Of a stretch of 46,688 bases of DNA, positions 28,762 to 38,966 are shown in pieces. The stretch is taken from the IMG/VR virus record IMGVR_UViG_3300050821_006389, positions 1 to 46,688 of that record; one strand, given 5' to 3'. Each line of letters begins with the position of its first letter. The first letter of the stretch is position 1. The notes under the pieces are model-generated. The model was given only the letters and a program-made list of their open reading frames with translations. It was not told the DNA's origin and searched no databases. Source of the stretch: a virus. Made by a program: the position numbers and the translations under genes.

Positions 28762-31524
28762 ATGTCGAGCAAACTTTCTTCGTTTCCACTGGCCACCAGT
28801 ATCGGTCCCAATGCCGGGCTGGTCGGTTTTGACCCGGCAATTCCTTCTACGGATCAGCTCTTTCCGCCAGCGCTGTTGGCCGGCGTGAATGTTGTTGTAT
28901 CCACCTCGGCTCTGGCCAATCCGCAGGCCGGACAGCTCTGGTTCAATCCGACTACGCAGTTGTTGTCGGTTGCGCAGATACCATCCTATTCGTGGTCTGA
29001 AGATTTGGCGGCGGGGCCTGTTGTACTCTCCGGCTCTGATCGGATAGCAACGAGAAACGATTCCACCTATCCAAACATTGTTTCTCCTGGGGCACAGGCT
29101 GGCGTGGCGAGCGCGAGCATTTTGCCCGCAACACAGAAGTATGTGTTCGCCATCACGACGAGCATGGACCTCAGCGGAGACTCCGGCTTCGGCATCGGCA
29201 ACGATGCGCAGACCCTCGGTAACGGAATGTTCCTTGGTTCTCCTAATCCGTCCGCCGGTATCGCCTACTACGTCGAAAATCTAGCCTTCTATTACTTCGT
29301 GAACAATGCGGTTCCCCTTTCCGGCAGCAGCACGATCGGTAACGGGCTTAACTACGTCGCGATTGATCCCGTTGCGAAAAAGATGTGGGTCAAGCCAAAT
29401 GGCGGTAATTGGAATGGTAACCCCGCCAATAATCCTGCCGCCGGCACCGGCGGTGTGTCTTTCACCTTTGACGTGACTACCGCGAGGATCATTGCGCAGC
29501 TTTGGGTGAACGGCGATGCCGCGACGATCGACCCGGCGGCGGCGGGGTTGTCTGTTCCCGCTGGCTTCACTCCGCTGTCGCAGATCACATTGTGGCAACC
29601 GCTGACCTACAGCAATCCGAGTGCGATTAGCGCTGGCTGGGTTAACATCAATGACAGCTTTGGAGCAGTTGGGGATGGGGTGGCCGACGACGGCCCAGCT
29701 TTCCAAAGGTTTACCAAGGCGTACCAAGGAAAGGAAGTCTGCCTCTTTTTGCCGCCGGGTAAGCACTACCGTTCAGGGTCAAATTGGCTTGGGCTCTGGA
29801 TGGGGATCAAAAAACTGACGATTATCGGCTATGGCGCGACTCTCGACGCGATAAATTCATTTGGTGGCGTCAATGACAGCGCCTCTTATACAACGGCACT
29901 TTCCGGGTTCATCGCAACCGCGAATGCGGGCGATACTCAGCTAACGTTGTCTGACATTGGCGACGCCTCCAAATTTACTGGTGGCGATTGGATCATGGTG
30001 GGTGCCCTCAGCATGGAAGTAGGCGGAAACTCCATCCCGCCGACCTTTCAGTATTTCGAGTACGTGCAGATCACAACGATCAGCGGGACGACTGTTTTCC
30101 TGGACAGCCCCCTTAAAGGCGGCCCATATAAAAGCACTTATCCATATTACACGGCCACCAACACGTCCGGCCAGAACGAGGGCGGCCCCGCTAGAATCTA
30201 TCGAATGCCCCGCGGCACTTGGGATGCGGATTTTCTCATCTGCGGGGTAAAATTTCTAAACTTGGCGGATTTCACCAACATCCGCGATATTTATTATAAA
30301 GATTGCAGTTGGCCCGGGTTGCAGTCAACTAACCGGCCCAATCCCACAGTCTGCCGATATGTTACCTGGGATAATTGTCTGATAGAGGGCGGCAGCGAGA
30401 TCGAGCTTGATAAGAATTTTGAACGGCTGGTGTACCGCAACTGCAAAATTGGCGGATATTACAATACTTTGTTGTTCCAGAGCGGATCGATTAATCAACT
30501 TATCATCGAAGGTTGCGATATTGAAACTCTCGCGGGCACGCCTAAGAACACCTACATTCGGGATTCTTACATAGGCTCACTCATTCCAACACCACGCGTT
30601 TCCGGCGTCATGGAAAGTTTGTACGTCGAGAACAGCTATATAGGCGACATCAGCTTTACGGGCTGGAGTAATGCTTTTGGCGGGGCCGAGCTGCTTTCAG
30701 CATACACTTTCTCAAACGGCACCTTCAGCAAAGCAAACACTGGCGGCGTCAGTCAAGTGCCCTGGGCCTGTCCGGGAGCCAAATGCTTCTTTCAAGGCGG
30801 TGGCGGGTTTAATTTTTCGCCCCCATTCTTCACCGTGCTGGATGTACGGGGGGACAGCTCAACGGTGCCAAGTACAGGCAATGTTCACATCGACACGACG
30901 CTTGCATCGTTACCTACATGGACCCAGGGCACCGACCCCAGCTCCGCGTTTTTGCCCACAGTCATATCGCAGCACCCCTATGGAAAAATAACATTCAAGA
31001 ATTGCCGCGGCGCACAACTCGTGCAGAATTGGGAGAACAACAGTAATCCGTTCAAAGACGAAGGAGTCGGGTTCTCGTATTCACGCATCGTGCTGACCGG
31101 GAACAGACTTTCGCAGTCCGCTCCCAACAGCGAAACCTATGGCACTCTCGTGTCGATCAACATCAATGTGCTGCGCGCTTATACCGGGGCCAATGGTTCG
31201 GAGAACGTGAATTTTGCCGGGTTCAACACTTACCCCGGCGGAACTTTTGCCGGCGCGGCTTCACCCACTCTTGTTGTCAATGCCAAGACAGCCGGGGTGC
31301 GCTCGTGGGCGGCGGGCGCGTGGACTGGCGGGGTCGCCGGCGACACGCTGCCGGCAATTACCAGTGGGACGTGGTTGTACGGGTTGGTCGAATGGTTCTT
31401 CGATACCGATATGTCGGGCGATAATCTGAGTCAGACACCTATCGTCGTTATCGAAACCATCACCGACGCAGGCATCATCAAATACGATCTGCTGCAATAC
31501 GGCACCGCCATTGTGAAATCCTAA
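28762..31524 (+). CDS. Tailspike with SPRY-like domain and beta-helix (depolymerase-like)
   Basis: 920 residues. N-terminal attachment region, then a SPRY-like segment (about 90-280) sharing NGGNWNGN with the gene at 27301. At about 297-312 FGAVGDGVADDGPAF marks entry to a right-handed parallel beta-helix of pectate-lyase/tailspike type. The C-terminal part is compact beta. This is the receptor-binding or capsule/exopolysaccharide-degrading protein. Catalytic residues cannot be set from sequence alone. Confidence 0.8.
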   Translation: MSSKLSSFPLATSIGPNAGLVGFDPAIPSTDQLFPPALLAGVNVVVSTSALANPQAGQLWFNPTTQLLSVAQIPSYSWSEDLAAGPVVLSGSDRIATRNDSTYPNIVSPGAQAGVASASILPATQKYVFAITTSMDLSGDSGFGIGNDAQTLGNGMFLGSPNPSAGIAYYVENLAFYYFVNNAVPLSGSSTIGNGLNYVAIDPVAKKMWVKPNGGNWNGNPANNPAAGTGGVSFTFDVTTARIIAQLWVNGDAATIDPAAAGLSVPAGFTPLSQITLWQPLTYSNPSAISAGWVNINDSFGAVGDGVADDGPAFQRFTKAYQGKEVCLFLPPGKHYRSGSNWLGLWMGIKKLTIIGYGATLDAINSFGGVNDSASYTTALSGFIATANAGDTQLTLSDIGDASKFTGGDWIMVGALSMEVGGNSIPPTFQYFEYVQITTISGTTVFLDSPLKGGPYKSTYPYYTATNTSGQNEGGPARIYRMPRGTWDADFLICGVKFLNLADFTNIRDIYYKDCSWPGLQSTNRPNPTVCRYVTWDNCLIEGGSEIELDKNFERLVYRNCKIGGYYNTLLFQSGSINQLIIEGCDIETLAGTPKNTYIRDSYIGSLIPTPRVSGVMESLYVENSYIGDISFTGWSNAFGGAELLSAYTFSNGTFSKANTGGVSQVPWACPGAKCFFQGGGGFNFSPPFFTVLDVRGDSSTVPSTGNVHIDTTLASLPTWTQGTDPSSAFLPTVISQHPYGKITFKNCRGAQLVQNWENNSNPFKDEGVGFSYSRIVLTGNRLSQSAPNSETYGTLVSININVLRAYTGANGSENVNFAGFNTYPGGTFAGAASPTLVVNAKTAGVRSWAAGAWTGGVAGDTLPAITSGTWLYGLVEWFFDTDMSGDNLSQTPIVVIETITDAGIIKYDLLQYGTAIVKS

Positions 31525-31548
31525 AACGCCGATGAGGATGATCTAGCC

Positions 31549-33057
31549 ATGCCGGAGTTTCTAAACCCCGTCGACATCGGCAACCGTGCCCTCGATCATT
31601 GTGGCGCCGATGCCATGGATCAGACGGCTGGCTTCACCGAGCAGAGCCAGCGCGCCCGCCTGGTCGCCCGCACCTACGGCAAACTACGGCGTGCCGAGCT
31701 CCGCGAGAACGTCTGGACCTTTGCCACGCGCAGGTCGGCACTGCGTTCGATCGATTCCAATACCGCTTTGCTCGCACCGACGCTATGGAGCTCGGCCGTC
31801 ACCTATTTTGCCGGCTCGATCGTGGTCGACGCCTCCGGCACGATTTGGGAATCCGTGCTCCGGGACAACCTGAACAACCAGCCGCAGAACACGGCTGCAT
31901 GGACTCCCTACTTCGGCCCGATGACGGCGGCGCTCTTCGATTCCGGCGCCGTCTACTTCTCCGGTGAGATCGTCTACACCGCGGCCGGCGATGGCACGGT
32001 GCTCATTTACAAGGCCCTCGTCGACAACTCGATCCATCCGGCATTGCCGAACCTGTGGTCGGTGAATACGACCTACATGACCGATCAGGTTGCCGTGGTG
32101 TTCCCGGCTTATGCGTCCGGCACGGCCTATGCTGCTGGTCAGAGCGTCACCGGCACCGACGGCAATGTCTATTCGTCCCTGGCCGGCAGCAATATCGGCA
32201 ACACACCGCAATCCTCGCCGGCCAAGTGGCAACTGATGCCGACACTGACGCTGCCCTCGGTCATGTTGCCGGCCACTGCTTTCTCGCCGCCGATACTGCC
32301 GGGCACGACGCCGATCGACGAGTGGCACCGGACAGCCACCTATTCGTCCGGCTCCTTTGTCATGTTCAACGGCTCGATCTACCTCGCGATCGCGTCCGCC
32401 AACACCGGCAACGTGCCGAACGCGGCCGCCTCGGCCTTTTGGGTGCTATGCTCCGGCGCTACGGCTTATTTGAGTTTGGCCGATTTCAACACCGGCAATC
32501 CGCCGGCGACCTCGCCGGCGCAATGGACGAGCACTTTCGTTCAGGGCGCCGGCAATCCGCTGTTGGTCCAGATCGGCGGCGCCGGCTTTCCGAGCGGCGT
32601 CGGGCTTACAGCCTTGAACGTGTCCTATCCGCTTGGTGAAGGGTTCAACCTGCAAACGGGGAAGCAAAATCTGTTTCGCCTGCCGGCCAACTACCTGCGC
32701 CGCGCGCCGCAGATGCCGAAGGCCGGCAACTTCTCCTGGCTCGGCGCACCGGGCAACCTGCCGCTCACCGATTGGACCTATAGCGGGCAATACATCACGT
32801 CGATGGACGCCGGGCCGATCGTGTTCCGCTTCGTCGCCGACGTGCAGGATGTGACGCAGTTCGACGATATGTTCTGCGAGGGGCTGGCGGCCCGCATCGG
32901 CATGGAGATCGCGCCGGGACTCACGCAATCCGAGGGTAAGATCGGCACAATCGCCAAAGTCTACGATAATTTCATGACCCGCGCCCGGACGGCGAACGCC
33001 ATTGAACAAGGGCCGGAGCAACCGCCGCTCGACGATCTCATCGCCTGCCGGTACTGA
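31549..33057 (+). CDS. Tail tubular protein A (gp11-like), enlarged by CBM-like modules
   Basis: 502 residues versus about 200 in T7 gp11. The N-terminal 75 residues (IGNRALDHCGADAMD ... RENVWTFATRR) and the C-terminal ~130 (LFRLPANYLRRAPQM ... FCEGLAARIG) are recognisable gatekeeper. Between them lie about four repeats of the type W..TYxxGxxV..G.xYxSL....N.P......W, like carbohydrate-binding modules (CBM5/12-type). The repeats begin near residues 79, 129, 186 and 260. It forms the ring between portal and nozzle. Confidence 0.8.
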   Translation: MPEFLNPVDIGNRALDHCGADAMDQTAGFTEQSQRARLVARTYGKLRRAELRENVWTFATRRSALRSIDSNTALLAPTLWSSAVTYFAGSIVVDASGTIWESVLRDNLNNQPQNTAAWTPYFGPMTAALFDSGAVYFSGEIVYTAAGDGTVLIYKALVDNSIHPALPNLWSVNTTYMTDQVAVVFPAYASGTAYAAGQSVTGTDGNVYSSLAGSNIGNTPQSSPAKWQLMPTLTLPSVMLPATAFSPPILPGTTPIDEWHRTATYSSGSFVMFNGSIYLAIASANTGNVPNAAASAFWVLCSGATAYLSLADFNTGNPPATSPAQWTSTFVQGAGNPLLVQIGGAGFPSGVGLTALNVSYPLGEGFNLQTGKQNLFRLPANYLRRAPQMPKAGNFSWLGAPGNLPLTDWTYSGQYITSMDAGPIVFRFVADVQDVTQFDDMFCEGLAARIGMEIAPGLTQSEGKIGTIAKVYDNFMTRARTANAIEQGPEQPPLDDLIACRY

Positions 33058-33058
33058 C

Positions 33059-36000
33059 ATGGGCGAAACCGCTTACGTCCAACCTGGCTTTCACGGCGGG
33101 GAGTGGTCACAGACCTACCAGGGCCGGCACGACGATCCGCATTACCGGATCGCGATGAATGTCTGCCTCAATATGTTCCCGACCGAGCAGGGTGCAATCG
33201 CGCGCCGCAGCGGCTCGATGTTTCTGCAGACCACACGCGGCGGCGCGCCTGGCCGGATGCTTTCGTTTGCGGTGAACGAGAGCGAGCCGCTGATGCTCGA
33301 ATTTACCGACGGGTTCCTGCGGGCATATGCCTTCAATGGCGTCAACGTCGCGCTCTGTACCACGAACGACGCGCAGACGGTTTCCTCGATCTCGACGGCT
33401 AATCCGGCTGTCGTGCAGACTTCGATGGCGCATGGCTGGTCGACCGGCAATACGGTGATGTTCAGCGGTCTCGGCTTCAACAATCCGCTATTGCAGAACC
33501 GTCAGTTCCTGATCACCGTTACCGACTCGACGCACTTCTCCCTGCAGGACGCCATCACCGGCGCCAATATCAACGGTGCAACGCTCGGCGCTTTCGTATC
33601 CGGCACAGTGTCGCGCGTGCTTGAATATACGACGCCGTACAATCTCAAGTCCTGGCAGAGCATCATATCGGTCCAGGCGGAAACGCAGGCCGTCCTGCTC
33701 AACGGCGCGCAGCCTCAGGTGCTCGATCTCACGTCGGTTCCCGGCGTCATTCCGCCGGTGTTCACCATGCTGCCGTCCGAGTTTGCCGATGGGCCTTATC
33801 TCGATCCGTTCAACGGCTCGATCGTCACTTACAATGCGCAGCAGGGCAACGTCACGCTGACGTTTTCTTTCCAGGTGTATTCGGCGACGACTTCCTACAG
33901 CCTGAACGATTATGTCGTTTCTGCCGGCCAAGGCTATCAATCGCTGCAGGACGCCAACCTCGGCAACACGCCTGCAAGCTCGCCGGCATTCTGGACGCCG
34001 GTCAACGGTGGCGCCCCGGCCGGCCCGCACGGCTTTACCAATGCCGACATCGGCCGGCACATTCGGCTGTTCTCCGAGCCTTCACCATGGGCGCCGGGCT
34101 CGACCTACACCAAGGGCAATGTCGTCAAGAACAATGACGGCTATTGGCTGTGTGTCACCACCAGCGCCAGCATCAGCGGTATCATTCCCGGTTCTGATCC
34201 GGCCAGCTGGACGCCGGTCACCGGCATCAATTACGCGTTGTGGACCTGGGGCCGGATCATTTCGATTTCCGGCACCGGCCTGGCGAATGTCGGTGCGACG
34301 GTCGGTAATCTCGGCCAGCTATCGAGTGCATTCGACGGCACGGTCGGCAAGAGCTCGACCAATTGCGCCTTCGTCTCCGATGTGGTGGAAACTCATCCTC
34401 CATTCGTGAACGGGGTGCAGATCAATGCCGGCTACGAAGTAGTCTACGGCACTAATTTCTTCACTGCCTCCAAAACCATCATTCCTTGGACTCCCGCCAC
34501 TGCCTGGGGTGCCGGCAATGTTGCCGATTATCTCGGGTCTTATTGGCAGCCAAAAACTACTGGTCCACTTCCTGCCCCTCCGGGCGCTCAATGGACGCTG
34601 CTCGGCCCTAACAACCCGACAGTCGCATCGGTCTGGACATTTGTTGCAGCGGCACCGGGCGGTTCCGCCGATGGCTTCGGTGGCGCGAATTTTAGCGGAT
34701 CGCCGAAGGTCATTCAGTCCTGCACGGTCATTCCCTCGAATGATGTGGGATGGGGCAACGCCGGATATTACGGCATTTCTTTCGAGTTGCGGGCCAAGCA
34801 GACGGCGCCTTCATTTTCGGGCGACGGCACTCGTCTCGGTACGGCCTCTGTCAGCGATGCGTTCGATGGCTCGGTGTCCATCACATCGAGAGATCAGTCG
34901 ACTGCCTGGAATTATGTGTGGGTTCATGTGTCGGCGACTGGAGCACCCCCGTTCAATGACGACGGGACTCATTTATACAACTTCGGCCTGGACATCGCGC
35001 AGATCGAATTTTTCACGCCGAGCGTCAGCAATGGTTCGGTTGTTACCATCCAGCTTGCCGGTGATCCTCTACTCTATCCGCCTGGTACTGTAGTCAACAC
35101 CTGGCGCGCCGGCGTATTCGGCAACTCGATCGGCTGGCCGCGCTGCGGCTGCTATGATCAGGGCCGTCTCTGGCTCGGCGGTTCCATCCCGAACCGTTGG
35201 GATGCCAGTGTCGCCAACGACATCTTCAATTTTGCACCGACCGGCGAGGATGGCACGGTCGCCGACGACAACGCGATCTCGTTCATTGCCAGCGCGCAAG
35301 ATGTCAACTCGACCTTCTGGATGTCGCCGATCGCGCAAGGGATCGCTGTCGGCACCGAGGGCGGCGAATGGCTCATTCAGTCCGGCGTTGCCGGGGCGCC
35401 GCTCACGCCGGGCACCATGCAGGCAAACCGTGTCACGCGGGCGAAGTGTGCCAATGTGGAGCCGGTCCATACCGAGCACACCCTTGTCGTCGTGCAGCGG
35501 CGGCAGCGCAAGGTGCTGGAACTGTTCGCCGACATCTTCAGCGGCAAGTTCACGATCCCGAACCTGCTCAATCGGGCGCAGCATTTGGCTAAAGCGGGCA
35601 TTACGGAAATACGCTACCAGCAGGAAATAACGCCGACCGTGTGGGCGCGCTGCGGCGACGGTTCGCTGATCGGCTGCACCTACAAGCGCGACACGCTCAT
35701 GACCTCGCAGGGGCCGACGTTTTACGGCTGGCACCGGCATCAGCTCGGCTCGGGGCGGGTGGTCGAGAGCATCGCAACCGGCCCGTCGCAATTCGGTACG
35801 CTCGACTCGCTGTTCATGGTCACCAACGATATCACGACCGGCATCCGCCACGTTGAAATGCTCGCCGACTATTTCGAGGAAACCGACAACTATGCGAACG
35901 CCTGGCTGCTCGATGATGCGGTGACGCCGACGAACTACACCAACAGCCCGACATTGCAGCCGGCACTATCCGGTGCGGTCACCGTTCTCGGCCCTGGCGG

Positions 36001-36601
36001 CTATCCACGGCCGCCGTATACCAACTTCGGCGGCAAGCCGACCACGTCGCTGACGATCTACGGTCTGTGGCACTTGAACAACAAGACGGTCACGGTATTC
36101 GCCGGCGGCCTTGATTGCGGCGACTTTGTTGTTGCGAACGGATCGGTGACGGTTCCATTCGGTGATGGTATTGCCGCCGGCACTGCCAACGGCCTGTTCA
36201 CTCTGGCGTTTGTCAATTCCTTTCCGGCCGGCCAATTTCCGCTCGTCGTCGGCTTCACCTATACGTCGCAAGGGCAATTGCTGCGCCCGGTATCGCCGGC
36301 GGAAAGCGGCGCACGAGCAGGACCGGCGCTCGGCAAGAAGCGGCGCAACCACATCTACGCGCTGCAGGCGGTGCAGACGAACGGCCTTTCCGTCGGGACG
36401 CTATCGGCGAAACTCGACCCGGTGCTGTTCCGATCCGACACGCAAGCAAGCTATCCGCTTCCGCAACTGTTCTCCGGCGTGTATCAGGAGCGCATACGCG
36501 ACGATTATTCGTTCGACGGCGGGCTGTTCTTCCAGGTCACGCGGCCGGTTCCGGTGCTCATCCCGGCGATCGGCGGCATGATCGAGACGCAGGACGTTTA
36601 G
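33059..36601 (+). CDS. Tail tubular protein B (gp12-like nozzle), enlarged
   Basis: 1180 residues versus about 790 in T7 gp12. The N-terminus is a clear nozzle start: GFHGGEWSQTYQGRHD, then LNMFPTEQGAIARRSGSMFL. Additional W/Y/G-rich modules occur near residues 279-314, 342-385 and 477-515, resembling those in protein A (NYVV..GQGYQSL, NxNDGYWLC, GSYWQPK). ITTGIRHVEMLADYFEE in the later part is typical of the family. Forms the tail nozzle. Confidence 0.82.
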   Translation: MGETAYVQPGFHGGEWSQTYQGRHDDPHYRIAMNVCLNMFPTEQGAIARRSGSMFLQTTRGGAPGRMLSFAVNESEPLMLEFTDGFLRAYAFNGVNVALCTTNDAQTVSSISTANPAVVQTSMAHGWSTGNTVMFSGLGFNNPLLQNRQFLITVTDSTHFSLQDAITGANINGATLGAFVSGTVSRVLEYTTPYNLKSWQSIISVQAETQAVLLNGAQPQVLDLTSVPGVIPPVFTMLPSEFADGPYLDPFNGSIVTYNAQQGNVTLTFSFQVYSATTSYSLNDYVVSAGQGYQSLQDANLGNTPASSPAFWTPVNGGAPAGPHGFTNADIGRHIRLFSEPSPWAPGSTYTKGNVVKNNDGYWLCVTTSASISGIIPGSDPASWTPVTGINYALWTWGRIISISGTGLANVGATVGNLGQLSSAFDGTVGKSSTNCAFVSDVVETHPPFVNGVQINAGYEVVYGTNFFTASKTIIPWTPATAWGAGNVADYLGSYWQPKTTGPLPAPPGAQWTLLGPNNPTVASVWTFVAAAPGGSADGFGGANFSGSPKVIQSCTVIPSNDVGWGNAGYYGISFELRAKQTAPSFSGDGTRLGTASVSDAFDGSVSITSRDQSTAWNYVWVHVSATGAPPFNDDGTHLYNFGLDIAQIEFFTPSVSNGSVVTIQLAGDPLLYPPGTVVNTWRAGVFGNSIGWPRCGCYDQGRLWLGGSIPNRWDASVANDIFNFAPTGEDGTVADDNAISFIASAQDVNSTFWMSPIAQGIAVGTEGGEWLIQSGVAGAPLTPGTMQANRVTRAKCANVEPVHTEHTLVVVQRRQRKVLELFADIFSGKFTIPNLLNRAQHLAKAGITEIRYQQEITPTVWARCGDGSLIGCTYKRDTLMTSQGPTFYGWHRHQLGSGRVVESIATGPSQFGTLDSLFMVTNDITTGIRHVEMLADYFEETDNYANAWLLDDAVTPTNYTNSPTLQPALSGAVTVLGPGGYPRPPYTNFGGKPTTSLTIYGLWHLNNKTVTVFAGGLDCGDFVVANGSVTVPFGDGIAAGTANGLFTLAFVNSFPAGQFPLVVGFTYTSQGQLLRPVSPAESGARAGPALGKKRRNHIYALQAVQTNGLSVGTLSAKLDPVLFRSDTQASYPLPQLFSGVYQERIRDDYSFDGGLFFQVTRPVPVLIPAIGGMIETQDV

Positions 36602-36604
36602 GCC

Positions 36605-37225
36605 ATGGCACTCTCAAGCGGATTCAGCAGCATCGGCGCCGGCGTCAGTGATCTTTTTGCTGCCGAAGCGACGGGCTATCAGGCCGCGGCTTTTGAGGAG
36701 CAATCTGCTGCGGCGCTCACGACCGAGGAGGCCGATCTACTCCGCGCGCAGGGCGACATTGTCGAAGGCCGGATGTACGGCACGGCGGCGGACCTGGCCG
36801 ATCTCAACGCGCAGTTCACCGAACAGTCGACAAAAATCCAGGTCGCGCAGTCACAGCGCCAACAATTCCTGACGACAGGAACGCAGCGCGCGGGTGCTGC
36901 TGCGCTCGGGAGCTCCGGCGGCGGTTCGGCCGGCGACATCCTGCGTTCGTCGGTATCGCAAGCGCAGTTGAACCGCGGTGTACTGATGCAACAGGGTGTC
37001 ATCACCGAGGCGGGCTTCAAGGAACAGGCGCAGTCGTATCGCTCCATGCAGCAGGCCGCCGGCATTGCCGCTACGGCGGAGGAGGAGGCCAGCGTCGGTG
37101 AGATCGATGTGTCGAAGGCTTATCAACAAAGCGCCGAGGCTGCGAGGGTTCAGGGCGAGGGTGATGAGATAGCCGGTATCGCCAAGATTGCCGGCGGTGT
37201 GCTTGGACTGATACCGGGGCTATAG
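36605..37225 (+). CDS. Internal virion protein B-like (gp14-like)
   Basis: 206 residues, Ala/Gln-rich and mostly helical: EEADLLRAQGDIVEGRMYGT, QSQRQQFLTTGTQRAG and SSGGGSAGDILRSS. The C-terminus (GGVLGLIPGL) is hydrophobic. This matches the small ejection protein that follows tail tube genes in T7-like phages; it forms the outer-membrane part of the ejection channel there. Confidence 0.7.
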   Translation: MALSSGFSSIGAGVSDLFAAEATGYQAAAFEEQSAAALTTEEADLLRAQGDIVEGRMYGTAADLADLNAQFTEQSTKIQVAQSQRQQFLTTGTQRAGAAALGSSGGGSAGDILRSSVSQAQLNRGVLMQQGVITEAGFKEQAQSYRSMQQAAGIAATAEEEASVGEIDVSKAYQQSAEAARVQGEGDEIAGIAKIAGGVLGLIPGL

Positions 37226-37229
37226 ACAA

Positions 37230-38966
37230 ATGCCGCAGATCAAAGAATATACCGCCGAGGAAGACAAGCTGCGCCCGACCGAAACGGGCGTCGAGGCATT
37301 TGCGCAAGCCGGCCGGCGCATCGGCGCGTTCTACAATCAAGCCGCGGAGGCAATCACTCGCACCGCACAGGACAAGGCGCGTGCGGCAGAAACCCTCGCC
37401 GGGGCCGAGAAAGCGAAGTTCGGTGCCTTCGGCCGCAGTGCCGAGGCTTTGGGCGGTGCGCTCGATGCGGCTGTCGATCTGCGGGCACATCAGGAAATCT
37501 CGCAGGGCTCGGCGAACTTCGCCCAGGCGGCGAACGACATCACCGAGCAATGGAACGATACGGTCAAGAATGCGGACCCGAACGCCAATCAGGCTTTGCA
37601 ACCGGGGTTCTTCGAGCAGAAGTTCGAGCCGTGGGCGGAAAAGTATGTCCAGGGGTTTCAGACCAATAGCGGCCGGGACTACGCGCGCAAGCAGGTCGAT
37701 AATCTAAGACATCATCTATACGAGAAAACGACGGCCGACACTGCGACGCTCGCGGGCGATGCGGTGCAGGTCAACCTGACCAAGATGTCGTCCAATCTGA
37801 CCAATGCGGCGCGCAGCGACCCGACCGGCCACAATGTCGACTTCCTGCTCAAGAGTGCCGAAGATGGTATCAACGGTATTGTCGAGTCATCACCGGGCTT
37901 GAAGGGTGCCGCTGCAGCCAAGGCCAAGACGGAATATCTCTACAAGGTCAAGCGCGACATCGTTCAGGGCGCCGCCTTGGGTGCGATCGAGAATGCGGCC
38001 GATCCTAATGCTGCAGCAGCGGGGATTGTCGGCAAATATCCAGATTACATCAATGCGCACGAAATTGATCAGCTTCAAAAGTCGGCACAGTATTATAGGC
38101 ACTTGAATGATCAGCAGGAAAAGAGCGATCGTGCGGAAAGAGATCACAACAATCGCATTGACTTTAATACCAAGGTCGAGACGCTGATGGGAACCACAAT
38201 TCCGAACAAGCCGGGGGATGCTCCGAATATGCCGGCCGAGTTTTGGGACCAAGTTAGGGAGCTTACAAAACATCCCGGTGCGGGGCTTGAGCCTGGCCGC
38301 ATTCACACATTGATTTCTTATGGCGAAGCGGTCACAGCCCGGCGCGGCAAGACGGAGCCGTCCGAAGGGGTTTCGCACGAAACCTCGATGCAGCTCATGT
38401 CCGACATTCATGCCGGCAAGGTGACCGATGCTAACCCGCTGTATCAGGCATACGGCGCCGGCCAACTGCGCAACAGCGACTTTAATTTCCTGCGCAATGA
38501 ACTCGCACAACATAACACCCCGGATGGAAGGCAGTTGGATTATTTCAAGAAAGAACTCACTCAAAAAGTGCAAAAGATCCTGATGCGTTTCAATATGCCC
38601 GGCGATGCCGATCGCATGTATCGCTGGCAGTACGAGCTCAAGACGCGCATGGACAAACTGCAGCAGCAGGGCAAGGACCGGATGGCTGTGTTTGATCCGA
38701 ACTCGCCGGAATACATGGGCTCTGATGCTGCGCTGCAGTCGTTCAAGTCGCCGATCGCGCAGCGAATACAAGGCGCGGGCGGCATCGGTGCGCCATTGCC
38801 GGCGACGGTAAGTCCGGCGGTCTCGGCGCCCAAAGTGCCAACGTTGCCACCCAAGGACAAGCTGGTGGTCGGCCAGACCTACGAGACCTCCGGCGGCCCT
38901 GGCACTTGGACCGGAACCGGCTTCAAGCTTGTGAAGCCGGCGGCATTGAAGCCTGGGGAAATGTAA
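37230..38966 (+). CDS. Internal virion protein C-like (gp15-like)
   Basis: 578 residues, long helical Ala/Lys/Glu-rich protein; starts MPQIKEYTAEEDKLRPTETG, a usual opening for this family. The C-terminal ~60 residues are Pro-rich with GQTYETSGGPG. In T7, gp15 forms the periplasmic part of the DNA-ejection conduit. Placement between gp14- and gp16-like genes supports the call. Confidence 0.72.
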   Translation: MPQIKEYTAEEDKLRPTETGVEAFAQAGRRIGAFYNQAAEAITRTAQDKARAAETLAGAEKAKFGAFGRSAEALGGALDAAVDLRAHQEISQGSANFAQAANDITEQWNDTVKNADPNANQALQPGFFEQKFEPWAEKYVQGFQTNSGRDYARKQVDNLRHHLYEKTTADTATLAGDAVQVNLTKMSSNLTNAARSDPTGHNVDFLLKSAEDGINGIVESSPGLKGAAAAKAKTEYLYKVKRDIVQGAALGAIENAADPNAAAAGIVGKYPDYINAHEIDQLQKSAQYYRHLNDQQEKSDRAERDHNNRIDFNTKVETLMGTTIPNKPGDAPNMPAEFWDQVRELTKHPGAGLEPGRIHTLISYGEAVTARRGKTEPSEGVSHETSMQLMSDIHAGKVTDANPLYQAYGAGQLRNSDFNFLRNELAQHNTPDGRQLDYFKKELTQKVQKILMRFNMPGDADRMYRWQYELKTRMDKLQQQGKDRMAVFDPNSPEYMGSDAALQSFKSPIAQRIQGAGGIGAPLPATVSPAVSAPKVPTLPPKDKLVVGQTYETSGGPGTWTGTGFKLVKPAALKPGEM

